This document shows, piece after piece, positions 20,887-32,837 of a stretch of DNA of 64,000 nt (position 1 is its first letter; each line of letters starts with the position of its first letter). The DNA is from Vibrio jasicida CAIM 1864 = LMG 25398. Lineage in GTDB: Bacteria > Pseudomonadota > Gammaproteobacteria > Enterobacterales > Vibrionaceae. The stretch spans positions 1-64,000 of the forward strand of contig NZ_BAOG01000025.1 in the NCBI RefSeq assembly GCF_000400365.1. The letters run 5' to 3'. Made by a program: the position numbers and the translations under genes. Below the pieces are notes generated by a model. The model was not told the origin of the DNA. It did not search any database and worked only from the letters and a program-made list of their open reading frames with translations.

Positions 20887-21063
20887 TTACTCCTCAACTT
20901 TAACCATGTAGTAAACCTTGTTGATCATACCGCGCACGCACGGAGTATCTTCAAGTTCTACTGTGTGGTTGATTTTACGAAGGCCTAGACCGCGCAAAGT
21001 AGCTTTGTGCTTTGGCAGGCGACCAATTGAGCTTTTAGTTTGAGTTACTTTAATAGTTGCCAT
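20887..21063 (-). CDS. rpmD: 50S ribosomal protein L30
   Basis: 58 aa from ATG 21063 ([11 protein letters not shown]); the longer reading from 21090 adds residues inside rpsE and is rejected because L30 is 58-60 aa. Ends [10 protein letters not shown]. 7 bases after rpsE. Confidence 0.97.
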
Positions 21064-21070
21064 GGTGTTC

Positions 21071-21574
21071 TTACTCCGAAATAGCTTCAACAGTTAGACC
21101 ACGTTTAGCAGCAACCATTTCTGGCGACTTCATGCTACCTAGTGCATCGATCGTTGCACGAACGATGTTGATAGGGTTCGTAGAACCGTATGCTTTAGAT
21201 AGTACGTTGTGTACACCAGCAACTTCTAGTACTGCACGCATCGCACCACCTGCGATAACACCAGTACCTTCAGCAGCAGGCTGCATGTAAACTTTAGAGC
21301 CCGAATGGCGACCTTTCACTGGGTGGTGAAGAGTGCCTTCGTTTAGCGCGATAGTAGTCATGTTACGACGCGCTTTTTCCATTGCTTTTTGAATCGCTGC
21401 AGGTACTTCACGAGCTTTGCCGTAACCGAAACCTACACGACCGTTACCGTCACCAACTACTGTTAGTGCAGTGAAGCTCATGATTCGACCGCCTTTAACC
21501 GTTTTAGAAACACGGTTAACTGCGATTAATTTTTCTTGCAAATCATTCGCTTGAACTTGTTGTTCTTTAGCCAT
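21071..21574 (-). CDS. rpsE: 30S ribosomal protein S5
   Basis: 167 aa as in E. coli. Double-stranded-RNA-binding-like N-domain ([19 protein letters not shown]) and C-domain with [15 protein letters not shown]. Contributes to decoding accuracy. 14 bases after rplR. Confidence 0.99.
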
Positions 21575-21588
21575 CTTCCAACCCTACC

Positions 21589-21942
21589 TTAGAATTTCAG
21601 ACCAGCTTCGCGAGCAGATTCTGCTAGCGCCGCTACTCGACCGTGGTATTGGAAACCAGAACGATCAAATGCAACTGCAGTTACGCCTTTTTCAAGAGCG
21701 CGCTCAGCAACAGCTTTACCTACTGCTTTAGCTGCATCAACGTTACCAGTGTATTTCACTTGCTCACGGATCGCTTTTTCTACAGTAGAAGCTGCTGCGA
21801 TAACCTCAGAGCCATTAGCCGCGATAACCTGTGCGTACACGTGACGAGGAGTACGGTGTACAACTAGGCGAGTCGCACCCAGTTCTGCAATCTTACGACG
21901 TGCGCGTGTAGCACGACGGATGCGAGATGCTTTCTTATCCAT
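21589..21942 (-). CDS. rplR: 50S ribosomal protein L18
   Basis: 117 aa. Basic N-terminus ([16 protein letters not shown]) and the 5S rRNA-binding fold ending [19 protein letters not shown]. 9 bases after rplF. Confidence 0.99.
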
Positions 21943-21951
21943 AGTGTTACC

Positions 21952-22485
21952 TTACTTCTTCTTAGCTTCTTTAGTACGCACATTTTCATCTGCGTAACGA
22001 ACACCTTTACCTTTGTAAGGCTCAGGTTGACGGTAAGAACGAATGTCAGCCGCAACTTGACCAACTAGTTGCTTATCACAACCAGTAATGATGATTTCAG
22101 TTTGGCTTGGACATTCAGCTTTAATACCCGCTGGCAACTCGTGCTCAACTGGGTGAGAGAAGCCTAGTGTTAGACCTACAGCGTTGCCTTTAATAGCAGC
22201 ACGGTAACCAACACCTTTAAGAGTTAGCTTCTTAGTAAAGCCTTCAGTAACACCAACAACCATGTTGTTAACTAGAGCGCGAGCTGTACCAGCTTGTGCC
22301 CATGCGTTAGCAAAACCTTCTTTAGGACCGAAAGTTAGGTTGTTTTCTTCCTGAGCAACAACAACTGCATTGTTAACAACGCGTGTTAGTTCGCCCTTCG
22401 CACCTTTTACAGTGATTTCTTGGCCGTTTAGTTTCACCTCTACGCCAGCTGGAATAGCGACAGGTGCCTTAGCAACACGAGACAT
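21952..22485 (-). CDS. rplF: 50S ribosomal protein L6
   Basis: 177 aa. [16 protein letters not shown] start; two homologous L6 repeats; C-terminal [14 protein letters not shown] signature. Near the factor-binding site. 12 bases after rpsH. Confidence 0.99.
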   Translation of the reverse strand: MSRVAKAPVAIPAGVEVKLNGQEITVKGAKGELTRVVNNAVVVAQEENNLTFGPKEGFANAWAQAGTARALVNNMVVGVTEGFTKKLTLKGVGYRAAIKGNAVGLTLGFSHPVEHELPAGIKAECPSQTEIIITGCDKQLVGQVAADIRSYRQPEPYKGKGVRYADENVRTKEAKKK

Positions 22486-22497
22486 ATTCTACTCCTA

Positions 22498-22890
22498 TTA
22501 AGCTACGTAGCAGATGATTTCACCACCAAGACCTGCTTTACGTGCAGCGCGGTCTGACATAAGACCCTTGGAAGTTGAAACGATAGCAATACCAAGACCA
22601 CCCATTACAGAAGGAAGTTGATCTTTCTTCTTGTAAACACGTAGACCTGGACGAGAAACACGTTTAAGTTGCTCGATTACTGGTTTTGCTTGGAAGTACT
22701 TAAGTGTAACTTCTAGCTCAGGTTTTGCTTCGCCTTCAACAGCGAAGTCAACGATGTAACCTTCAGCTTTTAGTAGTGCAGCAATTGCAACTTTAAGCTT
22801 TGAAGAAGGCATTTTAACAGCAACTTTGTTTGCTGCCTGACCGTTACGAACGCGGGTCAGCATATCCGAAATCGGATCTTGCATGCTCAT
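22498..22890 (-). CDS. rpsH: 30S ribosomal protein S8
   Basis: 130 aa. [14 protein letters not shown] start and [20 protein letters not shown] near the end. 16S binding protein and, in E. coli, translational repressor of the spc operon. 29 bases after rpsN. Confidence 0.99.
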   Translation of the reverse strand: MSMQDPISDMLTRVRNGQAANKVAVKMPSSKLKVAIAALLKAEGYIVDFAVEGEAKPELEVTLKYFQAKPVIEQLKRVSRPGLRVYKKKDQLPSVMGGLGIAIVSTSKGLMSDRAARKAGLGGEIICYVA

Positions 22891-22919
22891 ATGATTTACT
22901 CCAAATGATTAAGTGGCAA

Positions 22920-23225
22920 TTACCAGCTAGCCTTACGAAGACCCGGAATCTCGCCTTTCATGCAAGCTTCACGAACCTTAATACGGCTTAGACCGAACTT
23001 ACGTAGGTAACCGTGTGGACGACCAGTTTGGTTACAACGGTTGCGCTGACGTGATGCACTTGAATCACGTGGAAGAGATTGCAGTGTAAGAACCGCATTC
23101 CAACGATCTTCTTCAGATGCGTTTACATCGCTGATGATAGCTTTTAGCGCTGCACGCTTTTCAGCGAACTTAGCTACTAGCTTCGCACGTTTTGCTTCAC
23201 GTGCTTTCATTGAATTTTTAGCCAT
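22920..23225 (-). CDS. rpsN: 30S ribosomal protein S14 (zinc-independent form)
   Basis: 101 aa, the long zinc-free type, starting [15 protein letters not shown] and ending [14 protein letters not shown]. The CxxC pairs of the short zinc form are absent. 17 bases after rplE. Confidence 0.99.
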   Translation of the reverse strand: MAKNSMKAREAKRAKLVAKFAEKRAALKAIISDVNASEEDRWNAVLTLQSLPRDSSASRQRNRCNQTGRPHGYLRKFGLSRIKVREACMKGEIPGLRKASW

Positions 23226-23242
23226 AACAGTAACCCTTCACC

Positions 23243-23782
23243 TTACTTACGGAATGGGAAGTTAAAGGCAGCCAGCAGAGCACGGCCTTCCTCATCAGTA
23301 CCAGCAGACGTCGTAATAGTGATGTCTAGACCGCGTACTCGATCAACTTTATCAAAGTCGATTTCCGGGAAGATGATTTGCTCGCGAACGCCCATGCTGT
23401 AGTTACCGCGACCGTCAAAAGACTTAGCGCTAACACCACGGAAGTCACGTACACGTGGAAGTGCGATAGAGATTAAACGCTCTAAAAATTCCCACATACG
23501 TTCGCCACGCAAGGTTACTTTACAACCGATAGGGTAGCCTTCACGGATTTTGAAACCTGCAACAGATTTACGAGCTTTAGTGATAAGTGGCTTTTGACCA
23601 GAGATCGTTGCCATATCAGCAGCTGCGTTTTCTAGCAGTTTCTTATCGTTGATTGCTTCACCAACACCCATGTTTAGGGTGATTTTCTCGATTCTAGGGA
23701 CTTGCATGACGCTTGTGTAGCTAAACTGTTTGGTCAGTTCAGCGACTACAGACGACTTGTAGTAATCATGCAGTTTCGCCAT
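23243..23782 (-). CDS. rplE: 50S ribosomal protein L5
   Basis: 179 aa. [13 protein letters not shown] start, [11 protein letters not shown], and the 5S rRNA contact region. Forms the central protuberance with L18 and 5S rRNA. 23 bases after rplX. Confidence 0.99.
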   Translation of the reverse strand: MAKLHDYYKSSVVAELTKQFSYTSVMQVPRIEKITLNMGVGEAINDKKLLENAAADMATISGQKPLITKARKSVAGFKIREGYPIGCKVTLRGERMWEFLERLISIALPRVRDFRGVSAKSFDGRGNYSMGVREQIIFPEIDFDKVDRVRGLDITITTSAGTDEEGRALLAAFNFPFRK

Positions 23783-23805
23783 AGTAGAACTCCAAATTAC
23801 TTCTA

Positions 23806-24123
23806 TTAGTTAGAAACGATTTCGTTGTTAGATTTAAAGAAACGAACTTTCTTACCATCTTCAAAACGGAAACCGATACGGTCAGCTTTACCAGTAGCTG
23901 CGTTAAAGATCGCCACGTTAGAAACATCGATAGCTGCTTCTTGCTCTACGATACCGCCTTGGATACCTAGTGCAGGAACAGGTTTCTGGTGTTTCTTAAC
24001 AAGGTTGATACCTTCAACGATAACTTTACCAGTTGCTAGGACCTTAGTTACTTTACCTTTCTTGCCTTTGTCTTTACCAGCAAGAACGATTACTTCGTCA
24101 TTACGACGGATTTTAGCTGCCAT
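23806..24123 (-). CDS. rplX: 50S ribosomal protein L24
   Basis: 105 aa with an N-terminal KOW motif ([20 protein letters not shown]). Early assembly initiator of the 50S subunit. 13 bases after rplN. Confidence 0.99.
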   Translation of the reverse strand: MAAKIRRNDEVIVLAGKDKGKKGKVTKVLATGKVIVEGINLVKKHQKPVPALGIQGGIVEQEAAIDVSNVAIFNAATGKADRIGFRFEDGKKVRFFKSNNEIVSN

Positions 24124-24136
24124 TTCTACGTGCTCC

Positions 24137-24508
24137 TTACAGAACTTCTGGAGCCAGTGAAACGATCTTCATGAACTTATCGCCACGAAGTTCGCGTGTC
24201 ACAGGACCAAAGATACGTGTACCGATTGGTTGCTCAGTAGTGTTATTCAACAGTACGCAAGCATTTCGGTCGAAGCGAATGACAGAACCGTCAGGACGAC
24301 GTACGCCTTTACGGGTGCGCACTACAACCGCCTTCATAACGTCACCTTTCTTTACTTTACCGCGAGGAATTGCTTCCTTAACAGTAACTTTGATGACGTC
24401 ACCGATATGTGCATAACGGCGGTGTGAGCCACCCAGAACCTTAATACACATTACGCTGCGTGCGCCTGAGTTATCAGCTGCGTCCAGCATACTTTGCATT
24501 TGGATCAT
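24137..24508 (-). CDS. rplN: 50S ribosomal protein L14
   Basis: 123 aa. [19 protein letters not shown] start, typical L14. First gene of the spc operon; the 162-base gap to rpsQ holds a terminator-like stem and a promoter. Confidence 0.99.
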   Translation of the reverse strand: MIQMQSMLDAADNSGARSVMCIKVLGGSHRRYAHIGDVIKVTVKEAIPRGKVKKGDVMKAVVVRTRKGVRRPDGSVIRFDRNACVLLNNTTEQPIGTRIFGPVTRELRGDKFMKIVSLAPEVL

Positions 24509-24577
24509 GTTAGTGCTCCGCTAAATATTAATAACTAGACCCATCACGGGTCGGGCTGCCTCTTAAAAGAGACGCGG

Positions 24578-24644
24578 ATTGTACCACCCTTTTTTGTGAT
24601 TGGGTAGTCAAAAAATAAACGGCCCCAAAAATTTTTTGGAGCCG
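24578..24644 (-). promoter_or_regulatory. S10-operon terminator/attenuator followed by the spc promoter
   Basis: Minus strand, in order: a stem CGGCTCC... / ...GGGGCCG with A/T-rich inner pairs (24620-24644) and a trailing T run, then an extended -10 TGG-TACAAT (24578-24586). The best -35-like hexamer TTGACT is 22 bases away, too far, so the extended -10 probably carries the promoter. Two more hairpins (about 24540-24573) lie in the rplN leader. E. coli has Pspc at the same place. Confidence 0.65.
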
Positions 24645-24670
24645 CTTTCCTACCTATAGAATAGTGAAGA

Positions 24671-24925
24671 TTACATCTTCGCCTTTTCTAGGACTTTTAC
24701 CAATGTCCAAGACTTAGTCTTAGACAGTGGACGACACTCTGCGATTTCAACTTTGTCGCCTAGGCCACAAGTGTTGTTTTCGTCATGTGCGTGTACTTTA
24801 GTCGTACGCTTTACGTATTTACCGTAAATTGGGTGTTTCACCATGCGTTCGATAGCAACAACGATAGACTTGTCCATCTTGTCGCTAACTACACGACCTT
24901 GTTGAGTACGTTTTACTTCGCTCAT
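24671..24925 (-). CDS. rpsQ: 30S ribosomal protein S17
   Basis: 84 aa. [20 protein letters not shown] is the S17 signature. Last gene of the S10 operon; its ATG shares one base with the rpmC stop (TAATG). Confidence 0.99.
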   Translation of the reverse strand: MSEVKRTQQGRVVSDKMDKSIVVAIERMVKHPIYGKYVKRTTKVHAHDENNTCGLGDKVEIAECRPLSKTKSWTLVKVLEKAKM

Positions 24926-25116
24926 TATGCGCCTGCCTTCTCAGTCAAAACAGTTTTCACACGTGCGATATCACGGCGTACAGCTTTCAGAGTATGAGTT
25001 TGCTGTAGCTGACCAGTTGCAGCTTGCATGCGCAAGTTGAACTGTTCGCGTAGCAAATTCAATAGCTCAGCGTTAAGCTCTTCAACGCTTTTCTCGCGTA
25101 GATCTTGTGCTTTCAT
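24925..25116 (-). CDS. rpmC: 50S ribosomal protein L29
   Basis: 63 aa from ATG 25116. The longest reading uses a GTG one codon earlier; the ATG, which shares one base with the rplP TGA (TGATG), is the normal coupled start. Starts [19 protein letters not shown]. At the exit tunnel. Confidence 0.97.
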   Translation of the reverse strand: MKAQDLREKSVEELNAELLNLLREQFNLRMQAATGQLQQTHTLKAVRRDIARVKTVLTEKAGA

Positions 25117-25526
25117 CACATCACCTGCTTAGTTACAAATGTAGTTTTGAATGGCAGTTTACGAGCCGCTAGGCGGAACGCTTCACGCGCCAATTCTTCA
25201 GGTACACCACCCATTTCGTACATAACCTTACCAGGTTGGATTTGGGCTACCCAGTACTCAACGTTACCTTTACCCTTACCTTGACGAACTTCAAGTGGTT
25301 TTTCTGTGATTGGTTTGTCTGGGAACACACGGATCCAGATTTTACCTTGACGCTTAACGTGACGTGTCATTGCACGACGTGCCGCTTCGATTTGACGAGC
25401 AGTTAGACGACCACGGCCAACAGCTTTAAGACCGAATTCGCCGAAGCTTACATCAGTACCTTTAGCTAGACCACGGTTACGACCTGTCTGAACCTTACGG
25501 AACTTAGTACGTTTAGGTTGTAGCAT
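25116..25526 (-). CDS. rplP: 50S ribosomal protein L16
   Basis: 136 aa. [20 protein letters not shown] start and [17 protein letters not shown]. Organises the A-site and is needed for full peptidyl transferase activity. 11 bases after rpsC. Confidence 0.99.
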
Positions 25527-25537
25527 CTGTCGACTCC

Positions 25538-26236
25538 TTACTTACGGCCTTTACGCTGCTTCTTAGGCTTATCGCCTTTAGGCTCTACAGCGTTAGCTGC
25601 TGGCATACCACCTAGAATCTCACCTTTGAAGATCCAAGTTTTAATGCCGATCACACCGTATTGAGTGTGAGCCGAAGAAGTTGCGTAATCAATGTCTGCA
25701 CGTAGAGTGTGTAGAGGCACACGACCTTCACGGTACCACTCAGAACGTGCGATTTCAGCGCCGCCTAGACGACCGCTTACTTCCACTTTGATGCCTTTAG
25801 CACCTAGACGCATTGCGTTTTGTACCGCGCGCTTCATAGCACGACGGAACATAACACGACGCTCTAGTTGAGACGCGATGCTATCGCCAACAAGTTGTGC
25901 ATCAAGTTCAGGTTTACGTACTTCAGCGATATTAATTTGCGCTGGTACACCTGCAATTTTTGCTACAGCTGTGCGTAGTTTCTCAACGTCTTCACCTTTC
26001 TTACCGATTACAACGCCTGGACGAGCAGTGTGAATAGTCACACGGATGCTCTTAGCAGGGCGCTCGATAACGATGCGTGAAAGAGATGCTTTTTGTAGTT
26101 CCTTAGTAAGGAACTGACGTACCTTGAAGTCGCCGTCTAGGTTGTCAGCGAAATCTTTGGTGTTAGCAAACCATGTAGCATTCCAAGGCTTAACGATGCC
26201 AAGACGAATACCATTAGGATGTACTTTTTGACCCAT
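25538..26236 (-). CDS. rpsC: 30S ribosomal protein S3
   Basis: 232 aa. [14 protein letters not shown] start, KH type-2 domain with [14 protein letters not shown] (about 53-66), and a lysine/arginine-rich tail. mRNA entry channel and helicase function. 18 bases after rplV. Confidence 0.99.
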   Translation of the reverse strand: MGQKVHPNGIRLGIVKPWNATWFANTKDFADNLDGDFKVRQFLTKELQKASLSRIVIERPAKSIRVTIHTARPGVVIGKKGEDVEKLRTAVAKIAGVPAQINIAEVRKPELDAQLVGDSIASQLERRVMFRRAMKRAVQNAMRLGAKGIKVEVSGRLGGAEIARSEWYREGRVPLHTLRADIDYATSSAHTQYGVIGIKTWIFKGEILGGMPAANAVEPKGDKPKKQRKGRK

Positions 26237-26254
26237 TGCTTACTCTCCTAGTCT

Positions 26255-26587
26255 CTAGCGATCTGCTACAACAACAGTGATGTGGCTTGAACGCTTCAAG
26301 ATACGATCCGCACGACCTTTAGCACGAGGCATAATACGCTTCATGGTTGGGCCTTCATCTACAAAGATTTTTGCGACATTCAGATCGTCAATATCTGCAC
26401 CTTCGTTGTGCTCCGCGTTAGCGATAGCAGACTCTAGAACTTTCTTAACTAGAACAGCAGCTTTTTTGTTGCTGAAAGTTAGGATTTCTAGAGCTTGGTC
26501 AACAGATTTACCACGAATTAGATCCGCAACTAAGCGAGCTTTCTGAGGCGAAATGCGAGCAAAGTTATGTTTAGCAATAGCTTCCAT
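26255..26587 (-). CDS. rplV: 50S ribosomal protein L22
   Basis: 110 aa from the second of two adjacent ATGs. AAGGAG is 7 bases from this one and only 4 from the first, and 110 aa is the family length. [13 protein letters not shown] start; the tunnel-lining hairpin is in the [15 protein letters not shown] region. 10 bases after rpsS. Confidence 0.97.
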
Positions 26588-26597
26588 CATTTACTCC

Positions 26598-26888
<291 letters not shown>

Positions 26889-26897
26889 TTATATAGA

Positions 26898-27722
26898 TTA
26901 CTTGTTACGACGACGTACGATGTACTTGTCAGTGCGTTTGTTCTTACGAGTCTTGAAGCCTTTAGTTGGCATACCCCAAGGAGATACTGGATGACGGCCA
27001 CCAGAAGTACGACCTTCACCACCACCGTGTGGGTGATCAACCGGGTTCATTACTACACCACGTACGGTTGGACGTACGCCGCGCCAGCGTGAAGCACCAG
27101 CTTTACCAAGTTCACGTAGCATGTGCTCAGAGTTACCAACTTCACCGATTGTTGCACGGCCTTCAGAAAGAACTTTGCGCATTTCGCCAGAACGTAGACG
27201 GATAGTTACGTACGCACCGTCGCGAGCAACGATTTGAGCGTAAGCACCAGCCGAACGAGCTAGCTGACCACCTTTACCAGGTTTTAGTTCAACGTTGTGT
27301 ACAGTTGAACCTACTGGGATGTTACGCATTGGAAGAGTGTTACCAGCTTTAATCGGTGCATCAACACCAGATTGGATAACATCACCCGCGTTAACACCTT
27401 TAGGTGCTAGGATGTAGCGACGCTCACCGTCTTTGTAAAGAACTAGAGCAATGTTTGCGCTACGGTTTGGATCGTATTCTAGACGCTCAACTTTCGCTGG
27501 GATGCCATCTTTAGTACGTTTGAAGTCAACTACACGGTAGTGGTGCTTGTGACCACCGCCGATGTGACGTACTGTGATACGACCGTTGTTGTTACGACCA
27601 CCGTTCTTAGAGTTTTTCTCTAGAAGAGGTGCGTATGGCTTGCCCTTGTGTAGGTCAGCGTTAACAACTTTAACAACGTGACGACGACCAGGGGAAGTCG
27701 GCTTACATTTAACAATAGCCAT
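26898..27722 (-). CDS. rplB: 50S ribosomal protein L2
   Basis: 274 aa. C-terminal [21 protein letters not shown] region, the part near the peptidyl transferase centre, is intact. 15 bases after rplW. Confidence 0.99.
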   Translation of the reverse strand: MAIVKCKPTSPGRRHVVKVVNADLHKGKPYAPLLEKNSKNGGRNNNGRITVRHIGGGHKHHYRVVDFKRTKDGIPAKVERLEYDPNRSANIALVLYKDGERRYILAPKGVNAGDVIQSGVDAPIKAGNTLPMRNIPVGSTVHNVELKPGKGGQLARSAGAYAQIVARDGAYVTIRLRSGEMRKVLSEGRATIGEVGNSEHMLRELGKAGASRWRGVRPTVRGVVMNPVDHPHGGGEGRTSGGRHPVSPWGMPTKGFKTRKNKRTDKYIVRRRNK

Positions 27723-27737
27723 TCTTAACTACTCCTG

Positions 27738-28040
27738 TTATTCCGCGCCGCCAACAAAGTCAAGATCTTGACCTTCTTTCAAAGTAACGTACGCTTTCTT
27801 AACGTCGCTGCGGCGACCTTGGCGTAGACCTTGACGTTTGGTCTTACCCTTAGTGATAAGAGTATTTACAGACTTAACTTCAACTTCAAAAAGCTTTTCT
27901 ACAGCTGCTTTGATCTCTTTTTTAGTTGCATCTTTAGCTACTTTGAAAACGATAGTGTTCGCTTTCTCAGCTGCCATAGTTGCTTTTTCAGAGATGTGCG
28001 GAGCACGTAGAACTTTTAGGATACGCTCTTCAGTGATCAT
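27738..28040 (-). CDS. rplW: 50S ribosomal protein L23
   Basis: 100 aa. [20 protein letters not shown] start region. Docking site for trigger factor and SRP at the exit tunnel. Its ATG overlaps the rplD TGA by 4 bases (ATGA), implying coupled translation. Confidence 0.99.
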
Positions 28041-28639
28041 GCTAGCATCTCCTCAACTTGTTTAACTGCGTCAGCAGTCATTACAACTTTGTCGAACGCG
28101 ATTAGTGAAACTGGATCGATACCAGCAACATCACGTGCGTCAACTTTGTATAGGTTACGAGCCGCTAGGAATAGATTCTCATCTACTTCGCTAGTCACGA
28201 TTAGAGCGTCAGTTAGCTCAAGCTCTTTAAGCTTAGCAACTAGCTCTTTAGTCTTTGGCGCTTCAACTGAGAAGTTATCAACAACGATTAGACGCTCTTG
28301 ACGAACTAGCTCAGAAAGAATGCTCTTCATAGCACCGCGGTACATTTTTTTGTTTACTTTTTGGCTGTGATCTTGTGGTTTCGCAGCAAAAGTAACACCA
28401 CCTGTACGCCAGATTGGGCTACGGATTGTACCAGCACGCGCACGGCCAGTACCTTTTTGACGCCATGGCTTAGCGCCACCGCCAGAAACTTCTGAACGTG
28501 TTTTTTGAGCACGAGTACCTTGACGAGCACCTGCTGCAAACGCAACAACTACTTGGTGTACAAGAGCTTCGTTAAACTCACGTCCGAAAGTAGTTTCGGA
28601 AACAGTTAGTGCATCAGCACCTTTAACCATTAGTTCCAT
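28037..28639 (-). CDS. rplD: 50S ribosomal protein L4
   Basis: 200 aa. [20 protein letters not shown] start and [19 protein letters not shown] loop that reaches the tunnel. In E. coli L4 also represses the S10 operon through its leader, and a matching long leader exists here upstream of rpsJ. 17 bases after rplC. Confidence 0.99.
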   Translation of the reverse strand: MELMVKGADALTVSETTFGREFNEALVHQVVVAFAAGARQGTRAQKTRSEVSGGGAKPWRQKGTGRARAGTIRSPIWRTGGVTFAAKPQDHSQKVNKKMYRGAMKSILSELVRQERLIVVDNFSVEAPKTKELVAKLKELELTDALIVTSEVDENLFLAARNLYKVDARDVAGIDPVSLIAFDKVVMTADAVKQVEEMLA

Positions 28640-28656
28640 TACTTACTCCTGAGACG

Positions 28657-29286
28657 TTATGCTTTAACAGCTGGTTTAACGATCACGTTGCCACCTGTTG
28701 AGCCTGGTACTGCACCTTTAATAAGAAGCAGATTGCGCTCAGCGTCAACACGTACGATCTCTAGGTTTTGAGTCGTTACACGCTCAGCACCCATGTGACC
28801 TGCCATTTTCTTGCCTTTAAATACGCGACCTGGAGTTTGACATTGGCCAATTGAACCCGGTGCACGGTGAGACAATGAGTTACCGTGAGTCATATCTTGA
28901 GTACGGAAGTTCCAACGCTTAACAGCGCCTTGGAAGCCCTTACCTTTAGATGTACCAGTAACGTCTACTTTCTTAGTTTCGTTGAATAGTTCAACTGTTA
29001 GCTCAGCGCCAACTGCGAACTCTTCACCGTTTTCCAAACGGAATTCCCAAAGACCGCGACCAGCTTCAACGCCAGCTTTAGCAAAGTGACCTGCTTCAGC
29101 TTTGTTTACACGGTTAGCTTTCTTAGAACCAGCAGTTACCTGAATTGCTGCGTAGCCGTCTGTCTCAAGAGTTTTAACTTGAGAAACACGGTTTGCTTCA
29201 ACTTCAACAACTGTTACTGGGATAGAAACGCCGTCTTCAGTAAATACGCGGGTCATGCCCACTTTACGACCGATTAGACCAATCAT
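28657..29286 (-). CDS. rplC: 50S ribosomal protein L3
   Basis: 209 aa. [19 protein letters not shown] start; the loop [20 protein letters not shown] contains Q150, the position that PrmB methylates in E. coli. 14 bases after rpsJ. Confidence 0.99.
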   Translation of the reverse strand: MIGLIGRKVGMTRVFTEDGVSIPVTVVEVEANRVSQVKTLETDGYAAIQVTAGSKKANRVNKAEAGHFAKAGVEAGRGLWEFRLENGEEFAVGAELTVELFNETKKVDVTGTSKGKGFQGAVKRWNFRTQDMTHGNSLSHRAPGSIGQCQTPGRVFKGKKMAGHMGAERVTTQNLEIVRVDAERNLLLIKGAVPGSTGGNVIVKPAVKA

Positions 29287-29300
29287 TCTTCTAATCTCCC

Positions 29301-29942
<642 letters not shown>

Positions 29943-30015
29943 GACCTGAGTGAAAAATAATCGAACAAACTTTAACCGCTCGATTTATCCTTCAGTTTTT
30001 GCTTTCGCCATAAAC

Positions 30016-30043
30016 AAAAAAGGACGCCGTAGCGTCCTTTTTT
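30016..30043. terminator. rpmE terminator
   Basis: Stem GGACGC (30022-30027) with GCGTCC (30032-30037), loop CGTA, A run 30016-30021 on the left (U run for minus-strand rpmE) and T run 30038-30043. Confidence 0.9.
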
Positions 30044-30070
30044 AAACAGGAATGATAATAGCGCTGGCTA

Positions 30071-30289
30071 TTACTTCTTGCTTGATAGTGCACCGAAACG
30101 CTTGTTGAAGCGATCAACACGGCCGCCTGTATCAACGATACGTTGCTTACCAGTGTAGAATGGGTGACACTTGTCACATACGTCTAGGTGGATAGATTCC
30201 TTCGCTAGAGTAGATTTGAACTCAAAAGAGTTGCCGCAAGAACAAGTAGCAGTTACTGCTTTGTATTCTGGGTGGATACCAGCTTTCAT
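30071..30289 (-). CDS. rpmE: 50S ribosomal protein L31 (zinc form)
   Basis: 72 aa. [20 protein letters not shown] start. Cysteines C16, C18, C37 and C40 are all present, so this is the Zn-binding form that is normally swapped for a zinc-free paralogue under Zur control. Own unit, divergent from priA. The 296-base gap to priA holds both promoters and a CAGTAC-N4-GTACTG inverted repeat at 30472-30487. Confidence 0.98.
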   Translation of the reverse strand: MKAGIHPEYKAVTATCSCGNSFEFKSTLAKESIHLDVCDKCHPFYTGKQRIVDTGGRVDRFNKRFGALSSKK

Positions 30290-30585
30290 GGGATAACCTC
30301 AATAGTAGGCCGTGTCGCTATACGAGTCTAAGCCGCACACCACACGTAATTAATAATGGAAATGAGTACCGCATCGGCCAATTGCCGAAGCCATATCTCA
30401 AGGCGCAGTATAGTAATGAATCACTTTGCTGGGATCAACACATTTGGCAACTTTTTCGCCACTTTTTTCACCAGTACGTATGTACTGAAGGCTTTCTGCC
30501 GCCTTATTTGAGGTTTACTCGAATTTCGCCGAGGGTTTTAATAGACTATACCCTCTTCTTCCCTCTTTTATATAGTTAAGATTCT

Positions 30586-32787
30586 ATGCGCCCATCCATC
30601 GCTAGAGTGGCACTGCCGGTCCCACTCGACAAACAGTTCGATTACGTCATTCCTGGGCATCTCTTTCCGCTCATTGGGGGAAGAGTATCTGTTCCTTTTG
30701 GCCGACAGACCCTTGTTGGTGTAGTCACAGCGATGGTGAACCATTCTGACTTTCCTAAAGAGCAACTTAAGCCAATCAAAGCCGTATTAGATGCTCAACC
30801 GCTATGGCCAGAGAATTTATATTCCTTGCTCACGTGGTGCAGTTACTTTTATCAATACCCTCTCGGCGATACCTTACACAATGCAATGCCGGCTGCGCTA
30901 CGTAAAGGGAAACCAGCGGACTTCGCAACCCTGCAAGAATGGCAGATCACCGAATCAGGTAAAAATAAATTAATGCAAGGCTTGGGAAGAGCGGTTAAAC
31001 AACAGCGCGCATTGCAGATGTTGGTTGATGGCGCAGTTCCGCATCAAGAGTTCATCGACCAAGAAATTCCCTCAACAGTGCTAAAGACCTTGGAAGAAAA
31101 AGGCTGGGTTGAGCGCATAGAGAAAAAGCCGACTATCACCAAATGGGGTAATCACGTTGAGCGCGATGTTGAAAAGCCCAAGGTTAATCATGAACAGGCG
31201 CTTGCGATTGCCAGTGTGAATAGCCAAACCGGGTTTGCTTGCTATTTATTAGAAGGGGTAACGGGATCTGGTAAGACTGAAGTTTACCTGAACCTGATCA
31301 AACCTGTACTCGAGAAAGGCAAGCAGGCACTCGTTCTCGTACCTGAGATTGGTCTAACACCACAAACCATTAACCGCTTTAAACACCGTTTTAATGTTCC
31401 TGTTGATGTGATTCATTCTGGATTGAATGATACCGAGCGGCTCAATGCGTGGCTTTCTGCAAGAGACAAAGCCGCCGGCATCATTATTGGAACCCGCTCG
31501 GCCCTGCTCACACCTTTTGCCGATCTCGGTATTATTATCGTCGATGAAGAGCACGATGCATCTTACAAGCAACAAGACAGTCTGCGTTACCACGCTCGTG
31601 ATGTCGCCGTGATGCGCGCCCATAAAGAGCAAGTACCTATTGTGCTTGGTTCTGCAACCCCTGCTTTGGAAACGCTGCACAACGCACTTACGGGGAAATA
31701 TCATCACCTGACCCTGACACAACGTGCTGGTTCAGCGGTTCCGACCACAAATAAAGTCCTCGATGTCAAAGGGCTGTATTTGGACAGCGGCTTATCGGCT
31801 CCTCTAATTGCTGAAATGCGCAAGCACCTAAAAGCAGGCAACCAAGTGATGTTGTTCTTGAACCGTCGTGGCTTCTCGCCTGCACTCATGTGTCATGAGT
31901 GTGGTTGGATTGCGGAATGTAAACGTTGCGATGCGTACTATACCTTCCATCAATACAGTAACGAGATTCGCTGCCATCATTGCGGCTCACAACAACCTGT
32001 AATTCATCAATGTCAGGGCTGTGGTTCGACCCAGCTTGTGACAGTTGGCGTGGGAACCGAACAACTTGAGTTGCAACTGGCCGATCTTTTCCCTGAATAC
32101 AAAGCTATTCGTATAGATAGAGACAGCACGCGCCGCAAAGGCAGTTTAGAAGATGCGCTTGAGTCAATTCGCAAAGGCGAATACCAAATTCTGATTGGAA
32201 CGCAGATGTTGGCGAAAGGTCACCACTTCCCTAACGTCACCCTTGTTGCACTATTAGATGTCGATGGCTCTCTTTATAGTAGTGATTTCCGTGCTTCTGA
32301 AAGACTGGCTCAGCTATTTATTCAGGTTGCAGGCCGAGCTGGCCGAGCTAGCAAGCCTGGTGAAGTGATACTTCAAACTCACCACCCCGAGCACAGCTTG
32401 TTGCAAGCCCTTCTACATAAAGACTACCGACACTTTGCTATGACAGCATTGGAAGAACGCAAATTAGCTCAACTGCCACCATATAGCTTTTTAACGCTGT
32501 TTAAAGCCGAAGCGAACCAAAGTGAAATTGTCGAGGGTTTCCTTCGTCAGGTGCGTTTTACTCTTGAATCACATCCGCTATTCGATGATTCCTGCATGGT
32601 GCTAGGGCCAACGCCTTCACCACTTGCTAAACGTGCAGGTAAGTATCGCTGGCAGTTACTTTTGCAAACTCAGCATCGCTCATTGATGCAAAAGTTATTA
32701 ACCAGTGCCAAACCTGCTATTGAGTTGTTGCCAAATGCCAAGAAAGTTCGCTGGAATTTAGACATAGAGCCACAAGATCTCAGCTAG
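30586..32787 (+). CDS. priA: primosomal replication protein PriA
   Basis: 733 aa. 3'-5' helicase that recognises stalled forks and reloads DnaB. N-terminal DNA-binding domain (1-105), winged helix (about 110-180), Walker A GVTGSGKT 224-231, DEEH 320-323, and eight zinc cysteines C436, C439, C445, C448, C463, C466, C476 and C479. Helicase motif VAGRAGRA follows. Length and residues are all normal. Order priA-cytR-ftsN-hslVU is the same as in E. coli. Confidence 0.98.
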   Translation: MRPSIARVALPVPLDKQFDYVIPGHLFPLIGGRVSVPFGRQTLVGVVTAMVNHSDFPKEQLKPIKAVLDAQPLWPENLYSLLTWCSYFYQYPLGDTLHNAMPAALRKGKPADFATLQEWQITESGKNKLMQGLGRAVKQQRALQMLVDGAVPHQEFIDQEIPSTVLKTLEEKGWVERIEKKPTITKWGNHVERDVEKPKVNHEQALAIASVNSQTGFACYLLEGVTGSGKTEVYLNLIKPVLEKGKQALVLVPEIGLTPQTINRFKHRFNVPVDVIHSGLNDTERLNAWLSARDKAAGIIIGTRSALLTPFADLGIIIVDEEHDASYKQQDSLRYHARDVAVMRAHKEQVPIVLGSATPALETLHNALTGKYHHLTLTQRAGSAVPTTNKVLDVKGLYLDSGLSAPLIAEMRKHLKAGNQVMLFLNRRGFSPALMCHECGWIAECKRCDAYYTFHQYSNEIRCHHCGSQQPVIHQCQGCGSTQLVTVGVGTEQLELQLADLFPEYKAIRIDRDSTRRKGSLEDALESIRKGEYQILIGTQMLAKGHHFPNVTLVALLDVDGSLYSSDFRASERLAQLFIQVAGRAGRASKPGEVILQTHHPEHSLLQALLHKDYRHFAMTALEERKLAQLPPYSFLTLFKAEANQSEIVEGFLRQVRFTLESHPLFDDSCMVLGPTPSPLAKRAGKYRWQLLLQTQHRSLMQKLLTSAKPAIELLPNAKKVRWNLDIEPQDLS

Positions 32788-32799
32788 CAAACGTTTAAC
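32787..32799. promoter_or_regulatory. PurR-like operator (13-mer) at the priA stop, upstream of cytR
   Basis: GCAAACGTTTAAC, overlapping the last base of the priA stop codon. It contains the GCAAACGTTT core of PurR/LacI-family operators and occurs again, identically, upstream of glpX at 39167-39179. Confidence 0.4.
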
Positions 32800-32821
32800 C
32801 ATGTAATGAATTGCCTTTTAA

Positions 32822-32837
32822 TGTGAGTAAAATCACA
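32822..32837. promoter_or_regulatory. CRP-binding site upstream of cytR
   Basis: TGTGA (32822-32826), 6-base spacer, TCACA (32833-32837): an exact match to the CRP half-site consensus, 157 bases before the cytR start. An ATTGCAAT palindrome (32843-32850) lies next to it and may serve CytR itself. E. coli cytR is known to respond to cAMP-CRP and CytR. Confidence 0.75.

Noticed and set aside
30472..30487. CAGTAC-N4-GTACTG as a LexA or Zur operator
   Set aside because: The arms do not match the LexA (CTGT-N8-ACAG) or Zur consensus; kept only as an unassigned inverted repeat.
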